This document shows, piece by piece, positions 22,580 to 32,226 of a DNA stretch of 64,000 nt. Under the pieces are notes generated by a model. That model saw nothing but the letters and a program-made list of their open reading frames with translations, did no database searches and had not been told where the DNA came from. Position numbers and translations under genes: made by a program. Origin of the DNA: JAJEFO01 sp965209045 (lineage in GTDB: Bacteria; Pseudomonadota; Alphaproteobacteria; Rhodobacterales; Rhodobacteraceae); contig CBDBPW010000002.1 of assembly GCA_965209045.1 (NCBI GenBank), forward strand, positions 682,001-746,000, given 5' to 3'. Every line of letters starts with the position of its first letter. Within the stretch, counting starts at the first letter, position 1.

Positions 22580-23767
22580 TCACCGCGGCGCGAAGCTGGG
22601 TCCGGACTTTCGCGCCGCCTTGCCAGAGCGCCCGATCCCAAGCCAACGGGTCAGAGCGAGCCCCAGTACCAGGCCGGGAACCAATGCAGCAAAGGCGACC
22701 CGCAGCGAGAACGCCTCCGCAAGGAAGCCGATCAGCGGAGGCCCGACCAGAAAACCGCCCAATGCAACCGTTGCCATGATGGCGATGTTCGATGCCTCGT
22801 ATCGGTCGTCAAGCGCGGCCACCGCGGAAACACCCAGCGGATAGGCGATCGAGATGCCGAACCCGGCAAGAGCGAACCCTGGAAGGGCCAACGCAAGTGG
22901 CAAGGGGAACACCAGCAACAGCAATCCCAGAATTGCCGAGCCCGTCGTGAGTCGCGCCAGCCAAACCGCGCCGAATCTCAGCTTCAGCCAGTCACCGGCG
23001 AATCGTCCGCAGGCCATGAAGGCGGAAAAAATCGTGACCGCGATCCCGGCGCTTGCCTCAACGCTGCCCGTTCGCTCGGCGAAATAAACTGCTGCCCAGT
23101 CCGCCAACGAGCCTTCGGCAAGCGTCGCGAAGAACATGAAAACTGCGACAGGCACGAGAGCGGCAGGGACATCGGCTATCCTGCGCCGGGCCGGTGACGC
23201 GACGACATCAACGTCACCCAGCGCCGGCATCGCCCTTGCGCCGGCAACACCGGCCAAAGTGGAAATGAGCGCCAGCGACGCAAATGCGAGCCATGGGCTC
23301 ACCACGAGAAATGTCACTACGGCCGATCCGCAGGCCAGGCCGAGCGCCCAGAAACCGTGACACCGGCTCATGATTGCCAGATCCGTCCGCTTTTCGAGCC
23401 TCCCGGCGTAGACGTTGATGCCGACTTCCAGAAACGCGATGGCCGCGCCAAGCAGGAAGAGCGCAGCGAAGAGAGACGGGCCAGACCAGGCTACGAGAGG
23501 CAGGAGTCCCGCAATTGACTGCAGCGGAAAGACCGCGACGAAAATGCGCCTCGGGCCGAATCTCGCGACCACCCTGCCCGCGACCTGCAGGCAGGGAATC
23601 AGTGCGATCGGCGTACCCATCAATGCCAGCGCCAGTTCCGCCTTCGAAAGGCCGAGGCCTTCCTGCACGAGCGGAATGATCGCGAGCCACCCGCCGATCA
23701 CGAGCGGCTGCACCAGAAACATGGCCATGATCAGAAACGTTGAGCGCATGGCCGACAGCTCTTTCAT
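22580..23767 (-). CDS. MFS transporter
   Basis: 395 residues, about 12 hydrophobic helices. The conserved loop between helices 2 and 3 reads GRVVARFGPRRIFVAV, and helix 5 region EVGINVYAG matches the fucose-permease/YbjJ-like subgroup. The substrate is unknown. A second start at 23749 is possible. It lies 63 bp downstream of msrQ on the same strand, and its stop is about 100 bp from the rrn promoter region. Confidence 0.88.
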   Translation of the reverse strand: MKELSAMRSTFLIMAMFLVQPLVIGGWLAIIPLVQEGLGLSKAELALALMGTPIALIPCLQVAGRVVARFGPRRIFVAVFPLQSIAGLLPLVAWSGPSLFAALFLLGAAIAFLEVGINVYAGRLEKRTDLAIMSRCHGFWALGLACGSAVVTFLVVSPWLAFASLALISTLAGVAGARAMPALGDVDVVASPARRRIADVPAALVPVAVFMFFATLAEGSLADWAAVYFAERTGSVEASAGIAVTIFSAFMACGRFAGDWLKLRFGAVWLARLTTGSAILGLLLLVFPLPLALALPGFALAGFGISIAYPLGVSAVAALDDRYEASNIAIMATVALGGFLVGPPLIGFLAEAFSLRVAFAALVPGLVLGLALTRWLGIGRSGKAARKSGPSFAPR

Positions 23768-23830
23768 GGGTCGGGTCTCGTCAAGCCCGGTTCGAAGGAA
23801 CGCTTCCAGCGTTCAAGAGATGGACCCGGC

Positions 23831-24475
23831 TCAGGCCGCCCGCAACTCGGCCCACTTGATCCGCGTTGCCAGCAAAGCGAGGATGACGCCGAGATAGACA
23901 TAGGGCTCCAGCTGGAAGCCCTTCGAGAGCATCACGAAATGGATCGCCCCCAGCAGCACCACCGGATACATCAGCCTGTGCAGTCGCCGCCATCTGACCG
24001 GTCCGAGCTTCCTCAGAGAGAGATTGTTCGAGGTCAGCGCAAGCGGGATCATCAGCGCAAAGGCCCCCATGCCTACCGTGATGTACGGGCGCTTCACGAT
24101 GTCAGCCCAGATCTGGTCGAGGAACTGGACATCTAGCACCAGCCAGACGAGCAGATGCAAAAGTACATAGAAGAACGTCACAACGCCGAAGGCGCGTCTC
24201 AGCTTCAGGAAGTTAATGCCGGTCCACTTGTTGACCGGGCGCACTGCAAGCGTCGCGATCAACACCTGGAGCGCCAGCTCGCCCAGTTCGTGCTCCAGGG
24301 CCTTGATCGGCTCGACCCCCAGTCTGCCGGTCAAGGCCTGCCACAGGAACCAGGCCGGCGGCAGCACCGCAAGCACGTAGATGGCCAGGGGCGGCACGAG
24401 GCCTATGGCCCGGTTGACGGGCTTCACCACGCTCACCTGCCCAAGCCCCTGACCCGGCATTGGCCGGTCCGACAA
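23831..24475 (-). CDS. msrQ: Heme-binding membrane subunit of the methionine sulfoxide reductase MsrPQ
   Basis: 214 residues, six hydrophobic helices of the ferric-reductase-like fold. Likely heme-ligand histidines are in ALEHELGELAL, FYVLLHLLVW and RRLHRLMYPVV. MsrQ passes electrons from the quinone pool or a flavin to periplasmic MsrP. It follows msrP by 19 bp, the usual order. Confidence 0.93.
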   Translation of the reverse strand: MSDRPMPGQGLGQVSVVKPVNRAIGLVPPLAIYVLAVLPPAWFLWQALTGRLGVEPIKALEHELGELALQVLIATLAVRPVNKWTGINFLKLRRAFGVVTFFYVLLHLLVWLVLDVQFLDQIWADIVKRPYITVGMGAFALMIPLALTSNNLSLRKLGPVRWRRLHRLMYPVVLLGAIHFVMLSKGFQLEPYVYLGVILALLATRIKWAELRAA

Positions 24476-24494
24476 ACTGGAAGTCCGGGCATCA

Positions 24495-25424
24495 TCAGTG
24501 ATTCACGATCAGGTCCATGCCCGCATAGAGATGCGCGACCTCGTCCCCGTAGCCGTTGAACTTGGCCGTCGGGGTCTGCCTAGCGAAGAGGCCGCCTCCT
24601 ACGCGGCGCTCGTATTTCTGGCTCCATCTCGGGTGGTCGCGTTCCGGATTCACGTTCGAATAAAACCCGTATTCGTGCGCGCTGTACTCGTTCCACGCGG
24701 TCGGCGGCTGCTCCTCGACGAGCGTGATCTTCACAATGGACTTGATCGACTTGTAGCCGTATTTCCACGGCACGACGACCCGGATCGGCGCTCCGTTCTG
24801 GTTCGGCATCGGCTCATCGTAAAGCCCAGTGGCCAGTATGGTCAGCGGGTGCATTGCCTCGTCAAGGCGCAGACCCTCCTTGTACGGCCATTCAATGACC
24901 GGAAAGCGGACCCCACGCATTTCCGCGGGCCGCAGTGCGGTCTCGAAAGCCACGTATTTCGCGGAAGGCTGGACTCCGACACGGTCGAGAAGGTCTGCGA
25001 GCTCGAAGCCGACCCAGGGGACGACCATGGCCCAGCGCTCGACACAGCGCAGGCGATAGATGCGTTCCTCGAGCGTGACGTCTTTCAGGATGTCTTCCAG
25101 CCCGTAGGCGCCGGGTCGGTCAACCAGGCCGCCGATCTCGATCGTCCAGGGATCGGTCGTCAGCTCTCCGGCGTAGCGTGCCGGATCGCCCTTGTCGGTA
25201 CCGAACTCGTAGAAGTTGTTGTAGCTGGTGATCTCGTCCCAGGTATTCGGCTCAAGCCCTTCGCCATACGTTGTCTTGAGGGCATTGAGACTCGCTGCCG
25301 CAGGTCCGGCAATCGAGCCGAGGGTCACTGCACCAGCGCCCGCCAACAGTTTCCGCCGGTTCAGCCACACGTCCTTTGGTGTCACGTCCGACCAGTTCAA
25401 GTCGCTCTTGTATCGTCCTGCCAT
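24495..25424 (-). CDS. msrP: Periplasmic molybdopterin methionine sulfoxide reductase, catalytic subunit
   Basis: 309 residues. A Tat signal is present (LNRRKLLAGAGAV, twin arginine 23-24). The sulfite-oxidase-fold domain binds Mo-molybdopterin through the Cys in YRLRCVERWAMV. The exposed repair role is reduction of methionine sulfoxide in envelope proteins. It forms an operon with msrQ and depends on the cofactor path that includes moaD/moaE at the left of the window. Confidence 0.95.
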   Translation of the reverse strand: MAGRYKSDLNWSDVTPKDVWLNRRKLLAGAGAVTLGSIAGPAAASLNALKTTYGEGLEPNTWDEITSYNNFYEFGTDKGDPARYAGELTTDPWTIEIGGLVDRPGAYGLEDILKDVTLEERIYRLRCVERWAMVVPWVGFELADLLDRVGVQPSAKYVAFETALRPAEMRGVRFPVIEWPYKEGLRLDEAMHPLTILATGLYDEPMPNQNGAPIRVVVPWKYGYKSIKSIVKITLVEEQPPTAWNEYSAHEYGFYSNVNPERDHPRWSQKYERRVGGGLFARQTPTAKFNGYGDEVAHLYAGMDLIVNH

Positions 25425-25649
25425 GCTGTCCTCCGTTGCGGGTGTTTCAGAAAATGGCGGCTGATCGGCAATTGGGCAATCGGCTTCACGGATTCGTCAT
25501 TCGCCGCGCGAATTCTTTCAATCCTGCCGTCATGCGTCAGGCCGCTGTCCGGCGCACAGCGAAGGCGTGTGGGAAGTTCCGTGCCTGCTGCGTCGCCCGG
25601 TCACCGCCATGCACGCCTGACACGCCCGTCGCCGCAGGGAAATGCCGGT

Positions 25650-27308
25650 TCAACAAAAGCTGCCCTGACAGAACCAGCCCGGGGACTTGGCGGCGCCATG
25701 CGCAAAATAGAGCCACAACCGCTCGTCCGTACGCGTTGTCACCCGCCAGTAATCCCTCACGCCGGTCCGCCACTCGGGCTCGTCCAGCCACCATTCAGGC
25801 GCGACCCGCTCGGGTCCCAGAGCGGCACGGGTCTCGAATGCCCGCCCCCGCCAGTGGAAGGTCGCAGGCAGTTCCGGGCCTTCCTTGAGCACGGTTACGA
25901 TTTCCGGTCGCCAGAGTTCCAGCGGCCGGAGCGTGCGCGGCTGCGGCCATGCCTTGGCCGGCTCCGACCATGCGGCGTGAAGCACGTTGAACGTCTTTTC
26001 GGGGATGTGGCTTTCGGCCGGATGCAGCCGGACTATCGTTTCGAGCCCGATGCGCGCACCGATCCGGTTCAGCAGGCACTCCGTTTGCCTTTCGCGCGTG
26101 GATTGCATCGTGTCGCCGTGCTCCGCTGCCGCAAGGGTCGCATGCGCACGGGACGTCACCGGTTCGGCAACCGTGGCGACAAGCCGGATCATGTCAATCC
26201 CGCAGCCTGCATCGATAGCGTCCGCCTTCATCATCAAGAGTGCGCAGACCCGATCAAGTGCGGTCACGGCATGCGCCAGTCCGACCTCGACCCGGCTCGT
26301 CTTGTGGTCGCTTCGGTGACATTCGAGGCGAACCTGCCGCATGCCCCGACCCGTCGTCCGAAGCCTTTCCTCAAGCGTTGGCAGAAGTCGCTTGATCGCC
26401 GCTTCAATGTCCTCCCTCGCTCCGATCGGCTCAGGAAAGGTAAGGCGCACCCCGAAATGATGGCGCGGACGCGCGGGGTTCACGGGCTCGGGCTCCGTGC
26501 CGAGCGCCTGATCCAGCCTCTGCAGCAGGGAATGCCCGAAACGACGCCTGAGTCCCGCCCTCGGCTGGCCCGCCAGATCGCCGATCCGGCGCAATCCCAG
26601 CCGGTTCAGCCTCACAACCATGTCTTCCTCGATACGCAGTGCCGCAACCGGCAGGTCGGCCAGTGCCGCCCAGACCTGTCCGGGTGGGACGATACGTGCC
26701 CCGCATGAAGATGGCGCCGCCGCTACGGGCTTCGGACCACCCCGTTCCCAATGCCGCCGCTTGGCAGCCCGCGAGCGCGTCGCCCGCGCTTCCTGAGCGA
26801 TGTCATCTCCTGAACGCGTGCCCGCCATCTCCTTGCCCGAGAACCACGCAAGGGCCCAGGCCGCACCCACCGAATCCGCAATGCTCGCCCGCAACGTCAG
26901 TCCCAGCCCCGCACATTCGGTCTTCACCTGGTCCAGCAGGGTCGCTTCGCCTCCAAAGAGATGCGCGCACCCCGTGATGTCGGCCACAAGCGTATCAGGC
27001 GGCTCCTCGGAAACCCAGGGGCTGAACTTTCCCGCCCAGCGACACAGCGCAGTCAGAACGTCATGGTCAACCTGCGGGTCCATGAGCCGCGTCTGGAGCG
27101 TGGAACACATGGCGCAGGCATCGCTCAATGGCTGGCCTCGTCTCAACCCCGCCGCCTCAGCCTCGGCTGAAAGCGAAACCAGCACCTGCTTCTGGCCCTC
27201 CTGCCCCACGACCGCAAAAGGCATGCCAGGCATGCCAAGGCCCTGCCGCACTGAATGTTCGGCAGCGAGACGGGGAAACCAGAGCGACATGATCCGTCGC
27301 GATTTCAT
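25650..27308 (-). CDS. imuB: Y-family DNA-polymerase-like protein ImuB
   Basis: 552 residues. The N-terminal half has the Y-polymerase fold with the palm degenerate (LVADITGCAHLFGG, where active polymerases carry acidic catalytic residues). A helix-hairpin-helix region follows (RLNRLGLRRIGDLAGQPR), then a long little-finger-plus-C-terminal extension, as in ImuB. ImuB bridges ImuA, the beta clamp and the error-prone polymerase DnaE2 in SOS mutagenesis. Neither imuA upstream nor dnaE2 downstream is present here. A LexA-type box precedes it. Confidence 0.92.
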   Translation of the reverse strand: MKSRRIMSLWFPRLAAEHSVRQGLGMPGMPFAVVGQEGQKQVLVSLSAEAEAAGLRRGQPLSDACAMCSTLQTRLMDPQVDHDVLTALCRWAGKFSPWVSEEPPDTLVADITGCAHLFGGEATLLDQVKTECAGLGLTLRASIADSVGAAWALAWFSGKEMAGTRSGDDIAQEARATRSRAAKRRHWERGGPKPVAAAPSSCGARIVPPGQVWAALADLPVAALRIEEDMVVRLNRLGLRRIGDLAGQPRAGLRRRFGHSLLQRLDQALGTEPEPVNPARPRHHFGVRLTFPEPIGAREDIEAAIKRLLPTLEERLRTTGRGMRQVRLECHRSDHKTSRVEVGLAHAVTALDRVCALLMMKADAIDAGCGIDMIRLVATVAEPVTSRAHATLAAAEHGDTMQSTRERQTECLLNRIGARIGLETIVRLHPAESHIPEKTFNVLHAAWSEPAKAWPQPRTLRPLELWRPEIVTVLKEGPELPATFHWRGRAFETRAALGPERVAPEWWLDEPEWRTGVRDYWRVTTRTDERLWLYFAHGAAKSPGWFCQGSFC

Positions 27309-27339
27309 GAGCCGGGCAGCATCACGGGCAGAACCATTC

Positions 27340-27354
27340 GTTCCTGTTTTGTTT
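27340..27354 (-). promoter_or_regulatory. Candidate LexA (SOS) box upstream of imuB
   Basis: GTTCCTGTTTTGTTT on the plus strand is GTTC-N7-GTTT, one base from the alphaproteobacterial LexA consensus GTTC-N7-GTTC, with a typical T-rich spacer. It ends 32 bp from the imuB start. It is placed to block an imuB promoter. Confidence 0.6.
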
Positions 27355-27510
27355 CACGCTATGCCAATCCCTGCCTGATGTCGAGTCCTTGCATCCATAG
27401 GACGGCACTGCCCTGGATGCGACGGACGCATCCCAGCAAGCCAATCAAGTAGACCAAAACGAAGAAGCCGCGCTAAATTGCGACAAAGCGTTGGGGCGAG
27501 AGAACGACGA

Positions 27511-27672
27511 ATGTCAGAAAGGAAAAGAGCGCCGAGAAACCGAACCATCACGCTGGATGAGACAGAACGTGACGGACTCTTGCGCGTCGATGCGCCACCT
27601 TCCACAGCAACGTCTCGCCGAACGGCAGGCCGCCGTGCCGTGATCAACGCCAGAAACCCGGAATCGCATTGA
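27511..27672 (+). pseudogene. Small open frame, possibly a truncated DNA-methyltransferase-like N-terminus
   Basis: 53 codons starting ATG with the stretch PRNRTITLDETERDGLL, which resembles the start of some site-specific DNA methyltransferase-like proteins. The frame then ends without any catalytic motif. It lies between imuB and the alcohol dehydrogenase. It could be a remnant or chance; low confidence. Confidence 0.2.
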
Positions 27673-27728
27673 TTTCGCCTTGCTCGTCGCGCAAGGTCGG
27701 TTCCGAAACGGACAGGGAGAGCCAAGGG

Positions 27729-28841
<1,113 letters not shown>

Positions 28842-28966
28842 ACCTAATGCGGGAGAGCCAGGTTGCATGCAGCACGGCGACGCGGAGCCACGCACTGCGA
28901 TTGGCCTTGTCATTCGCCACATCAGAATCGACATTCCGCAAGAGTGCACTTGAGGGGGCGACCAGG

Positions 28967-29554
28967 ATGTCCGGCGAGAAAGACGGCCGCAGGAACCGTG
29001 ACGACAGCATGCGCGACAGGGTCTCAGAGCTCTTCTTCAGGTCGCGCAATGTCCTGATCACCGGCGAAATCAATGACGGGCTGGCAAACCGTGTCGCGAC
29101 GCGGCTCATCGCCTTGGCCGAGGACGGCGACGACCCGATCAACGTCTTCATATCGTCGCCCGGCGGGCACGTTGAATCGGGCGACATGGTCCACGACATG
29201 ATCAAGTTCATCGGGCCCACGGTTCGGACGATCGGTTCCGGCTGGGTCGCGTCCGCAGGTGCGCTGATCTTCGTCGCCGCAAAAAAGAGCAACCGCTTCT
29301 GCCTTCCGAACACGCGCTTTCTGCTGCACGAGCCCCGTGGCGGGATCGGCGGATCGGTTTCGGACATTCAGATTCAGGCCGAGCAGATCCGCATCATGCG
29401 GGAACGGTTCCACCGCATCTTTTCGGAGGCGACGGGGCAGACCACCAAAAGGATCGCAAGCGACACCGGACGCGACTTCTGGCTCAACACCGACCAGGCC
29501 ATCAAGTACGGCCTGCTTGGCAAGGTGATCTCCAGCGCCAGGGAACTGGAGTAG
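28967..29554 (+). CDS. ClpP-like protease subunit
   Basis: 195 residues. The catalytic triad is complete: Ser in GSGWVASAGALIF, His in RFLLHEPRGG and Asp in DTGRDFWLNTDQA. Compared with classical ClpP (SMGA around the Ser) the motif is ASAGA, and the N-terminal loop is divergent. This is therefore a second, ClpP-like paralog. The start at 28967 follows a GAGGGGG ribosome site. Whether it works with ClpA (56-58 kb) or ClpX is unknown. Confidence 0.88.
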   Translation: MSGEKDGRRNRDDSMRDRVSELFFRSRNVLITGEINDGLANRVATRLIALAEDGDDPINVFISSPGGHVESGDMVHDMIKFIGPTVRTIGSGWVASAGALIFVAAKKSNRFCLPNTRFLLHEPRGGIGGSVSDIQIQAEQIRIMRERFHRIFSEATGQTTKRIASDTGRDFWLNTDQAIKYGLLGKVISSARELE

Positions 29555-29766
29555 GCACGGGTCGTTCCCCCTGAGTTCATCGACCGAGGCGCGACCGTGC
29601 GGACAATTCGGACGGTTCCGGCCCTGTCGTTGGACGACCTGCGTGGCGAAAGTGACGTGCCGCTCCTTGGCCCAACCCGAAGGGCGTGCCAGTTCGCGGA
29701 TTGCGGGCCGGTCTTGCAGCTTCGAAGCCCAGACCGCAAATTTGGACAGGTTCGCGGGAGAGTTGA

Positions 29767-30744
29767 GTGATTCCTGGCCTAGATCGACGTCGCAGGTTCT
29801 CGGACCTGTCAGAGCAGGAAATCCTTGCCCTTGCGATTTCCTCGGAGGAGGACGACGCCCGAATCTACCGAACCTACGCCAGCAGGCTCCGGAAGGAGTT
29901 CCCGGGTTCCGCCGCCGTGTTCGACGAAATGGCGGTCGAGGAGGATGCCCATCGCAGCGTCCTCATCGACCTGCACCAAAGGCGATTCGGCGACACGATC
30001 CCGTTCATTCGGCGCGAGCATGTCTCGGGCTATTTCGTTCGACCGCCAGTATGGCTGATCGAGAATCTGGGGCTGGAGCGCATGCGCGAGGAAGCGCTCG
30101 CCATGGAACACGCCGCCGCCCGGTTCTACGAGGCCGCGGCCAGCAGGGCCGGCGATGCCGAAACCCGAAAGCTGCTGGGTGATCTTGCGGTGATCGAGGC
30201 CGGGCACGAAACCGTTGCACGGAACCTGACCGGCACTCATCTCGACCACGAGACCCGGGAGCGAGAGAGTCGGACCGCGCACAGGCAATTCGTGCTGACA
30301 TGGGTTCAGCCAGGCCTGGCAGGGCTCATGGACGGGTCGGTGTCGACTCTGGCGCCGATCTTCGCCGCGGCCTTTGCCACTGGCGACACATGGAACACGT
30401 TCCTGATCGGAATCGCCTCTTCGGTGGGCGCGGGGATCTCGATGGGATTCGCCGAGGCGGCGTCCGATGACGGGCAGATCTCCGGACGGGGCTCGCCTGG
30501 CAAGCGCGGCCTGGCTTCTGGAGTGATGACCACAATTGGCGGCCTCGGGCACGCGCTGCCTTACCTGATTCCGGACTTCTGGACCGCGACCACGATCGCG
30601 TTCATCGTGGTGCTCTTCGAACTTTGGGCAATTGTCTGGATTCAGAACCGCTTCATGGAAACGCCGTTCTTTCGAGCCACGCTTCAGGTGGTCCTGGGCG
30701 GCGCGCTCGTGCTTGCGGCCGGAATCCTCATCGGGTCTGGATAG
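29767..30744 (+). CDS. mbfA: Membrane-bound ferritin-like iron exporter
   Basis: 325 residues from a GTG start preceded by GGGAGAG. The N-terminal rubrerythrin/ferritin-like domain (about 1-165) has di-iron ligands in ISSEEDDARIYR, AVEEDAHRSVL, MEHAAARFYE and VIEAGHETVA. The C-terminal VIT1-type membrane domain (LMDGSVSTLAPIFAAAFAT to the end) has about five helices. MbfA exports excess iron and is induced via Irr/Fur in Rhizobiales. I saw no clear Irr box in the 212 bp upstream. Confidence 0.92.
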   Translation: MIPGLDRRRRFSDLSEQEILALAISSEEDDARIYRTYASRLRKEFPGSAAVFDEMAVEEDAHRSVLIDLHQRRFGDTIPFIRREHVSGYFVRPPVWLIENLGLERMREEALAMEHAAARFYEAAASRAGDAETRKLLGDLAVIEAGHETVARNLTGTHLDHETRERESRTAHRQFVLTWVQPGLAGLMDGSVSTLAPIFAAAFATGDTWNTFLIGIASSVGAGISMGFAEAASDDGQISGRGSPGKRGLASGVMTTIGGLGHALPYLIPDFWTATTIAFIVVLFELWAIVWIQNRFMETPFFRATLQVVLGGALVLAAGILIGSG

Positions 30745-30936
30745 ACACGGAACATTCGAAACGAAAGCCCGCCTGGAATGGGGCCTGTGCTTCCGGGTCG
30801 GGAAAGCCGAGGCCAGAGATCCCGCACGGACGCCAATGGTTGGACCCGCTGCAAGCGCCGTGCGCTTCCGGGGGCGGAGCGGAACGTGCGCACGGCCCCA
30901 CCTCCCGAGCGTCTCATCTTCCGAAGTCCTTGAATC

Positions 30937-31947
30937 CTACTGGCGATCGCTGCGCGCGCCATAGGCATCTATTATCTTGGCAACCAGCGGATGACGGACG
31001 ACATCGCTGGAGGTGAAGTGACAGAAGGCAATCCTGTCGATGTCGGAAAGAAGCCTCTCTGCGTCCATGAGTCCGGAAGCAACACCGCGAGGAAGGTCTG
31101 CCTGGGTCCTGTCGCCGGTGATCGCCATTCGGCTGCCTTCGCCCAGACGGGTCAGGAACATCTTCATCTGCATGGTGGTGGCGTTCTGCGCCTCGTCCAG
31201 AACCGCGAAGGCATTGGAAAGGGTCCGTCCCCTCATGAATGCAAGTGGCGCGATCTCGATCCGCTTGTCCTCGATCAACCTGGACAGCTGCTTTTCTGGC
31301 AGGAAATCGTTGAGCGCGTCGTAGAGTGGCTGCATGTACGGATCGACCTTGTCCTTCATGTCGCCTGGGAGGAAGCCCAGCCTCTCGCCAGCCTCGACCG
31401 CGGGTCGGCTGAGAACGATCCTGTCGACATGGCCGTTCACGAACATGTTCACGCTCGCGGCAACGGCAAGATACGTCTTGCCTGTGCCAGCCGGGCCGAT
31501 GCCGAACACAAGCTCGTTCGAGAACAGGGAACGGACATAGGCCTTTTGCGCCCCGGTCCTCGGCTCAACCAGCTTCTTTCGCGTCTTGATCTCGATCTTG
31601 CCGCGAGGGAATAGCTCCATCTGACCGGAAGGCGGACCGACAGCCATATCCTCGCCCATGCGAATTTCCGCGTCGATGTCGCCTGGGGTGATCTCGCGCC
31701 CTGCCTCCAGCCGCCGGTGAAGTGCCTCAAGAACCTTGACCGCACGGCCGACATCCACGCATTCGCCGAAAACTGTCAGCCTGTTGCCTTGATGCACGAC
31801 TTGTACGGATAGCGCCTCCTCGACCTGCACGAGATTGCGGTTGAACTCTCCGAACAGGTCAATGAGCAGGCGGTTGTCGGGAAACTCCAGTTGCGATTGG
31901 AATGCCTCATCTTGCGGCTTTGGGTCGTTCAGCGCACGAACGGTCAA
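30937..31947 (-). CDS. PhoH family ATPase (PhoL-like)
   Basis: 336 residues. It contains Walker A GPAGTGKTYLA, the PhoH motif SRPAVEAGERLGFLPGD and Walker B AFAVLDEAQNAT. The start is TTG, with GGAG 9 bp upstream. The usual alphaproteobacterial arrangement is miaB-phoH-ybeY; here ybeY is missing downstream, where only a 192-bp convergent gap to mbfA follows. It probably acts in RNA metabolism or ribosome maturation. Confidence 0.93.
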   Translation of the reverse strand: MTVRALNDPKPQDEAFQSQLEFPDNRLLIDLFGEFNRNLVQVEEALSVQVVHQGNRLTVFGECVDVGRAVKVLEALHRRLEAGREITPGDIDAEIRMGEDMAVGPPSGQMELFPRGKIEIKTRKKLVEPRTGAQKAYVRSLFSNELVFGIGPAGTGKTYLAVAASVNMFVNGHVDRIVLSRPAVEAGERLGFLPGDMKDKVDPYMQPLYDALNDFLPEKQLSRLIEDKRIEIAPLAFMRGRTLSNAFAVLDEAQNATTMQMKMFLTRLGEGSRMAITGDRTQADLPRGVASGLMDAERLLSDIDRIAFCHFTSSDVVRHPLVAKIIDAYGARSDRQ

Positions 31948-32226
31948 ATGCTGTCACTCCGGACATGAAGGGCCTGATCGCCCTGATGCTGCCAAGGGTT
32001 TGACGGCAACGCAAGAGGGCCGCATCTCTCTCGCGTCACCGGGAATTCCGCAGCCATCCGCTGTTGGCGCGGCAACGGAGTCATTGGCCCATCGAAACGC
32101 GCGGAACGATAGGATTCTTGAGGCGGTTCACGACCACCTGCGTGCAGGGCCGAAGAGGCACGCCCCCCGAAATTGAGTGCTGGCCAGTGCGAGGATGAAT
32201 CGACTATGGGATCGGGATGGCAATCG

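Noticed and set aside
24498..26708. 736-codon plus-strand open frame
   Set aside because: It is exactly antisense to msrP and imuB, both with full domain evidence; its translation shows no family motif. GC-rich third positions keep the opposite strand open.
29555..29766. Irr or Fur box upstream of mbfA
   Set aside because: Looked for TTTAGAA-type inverted repeats; none found.
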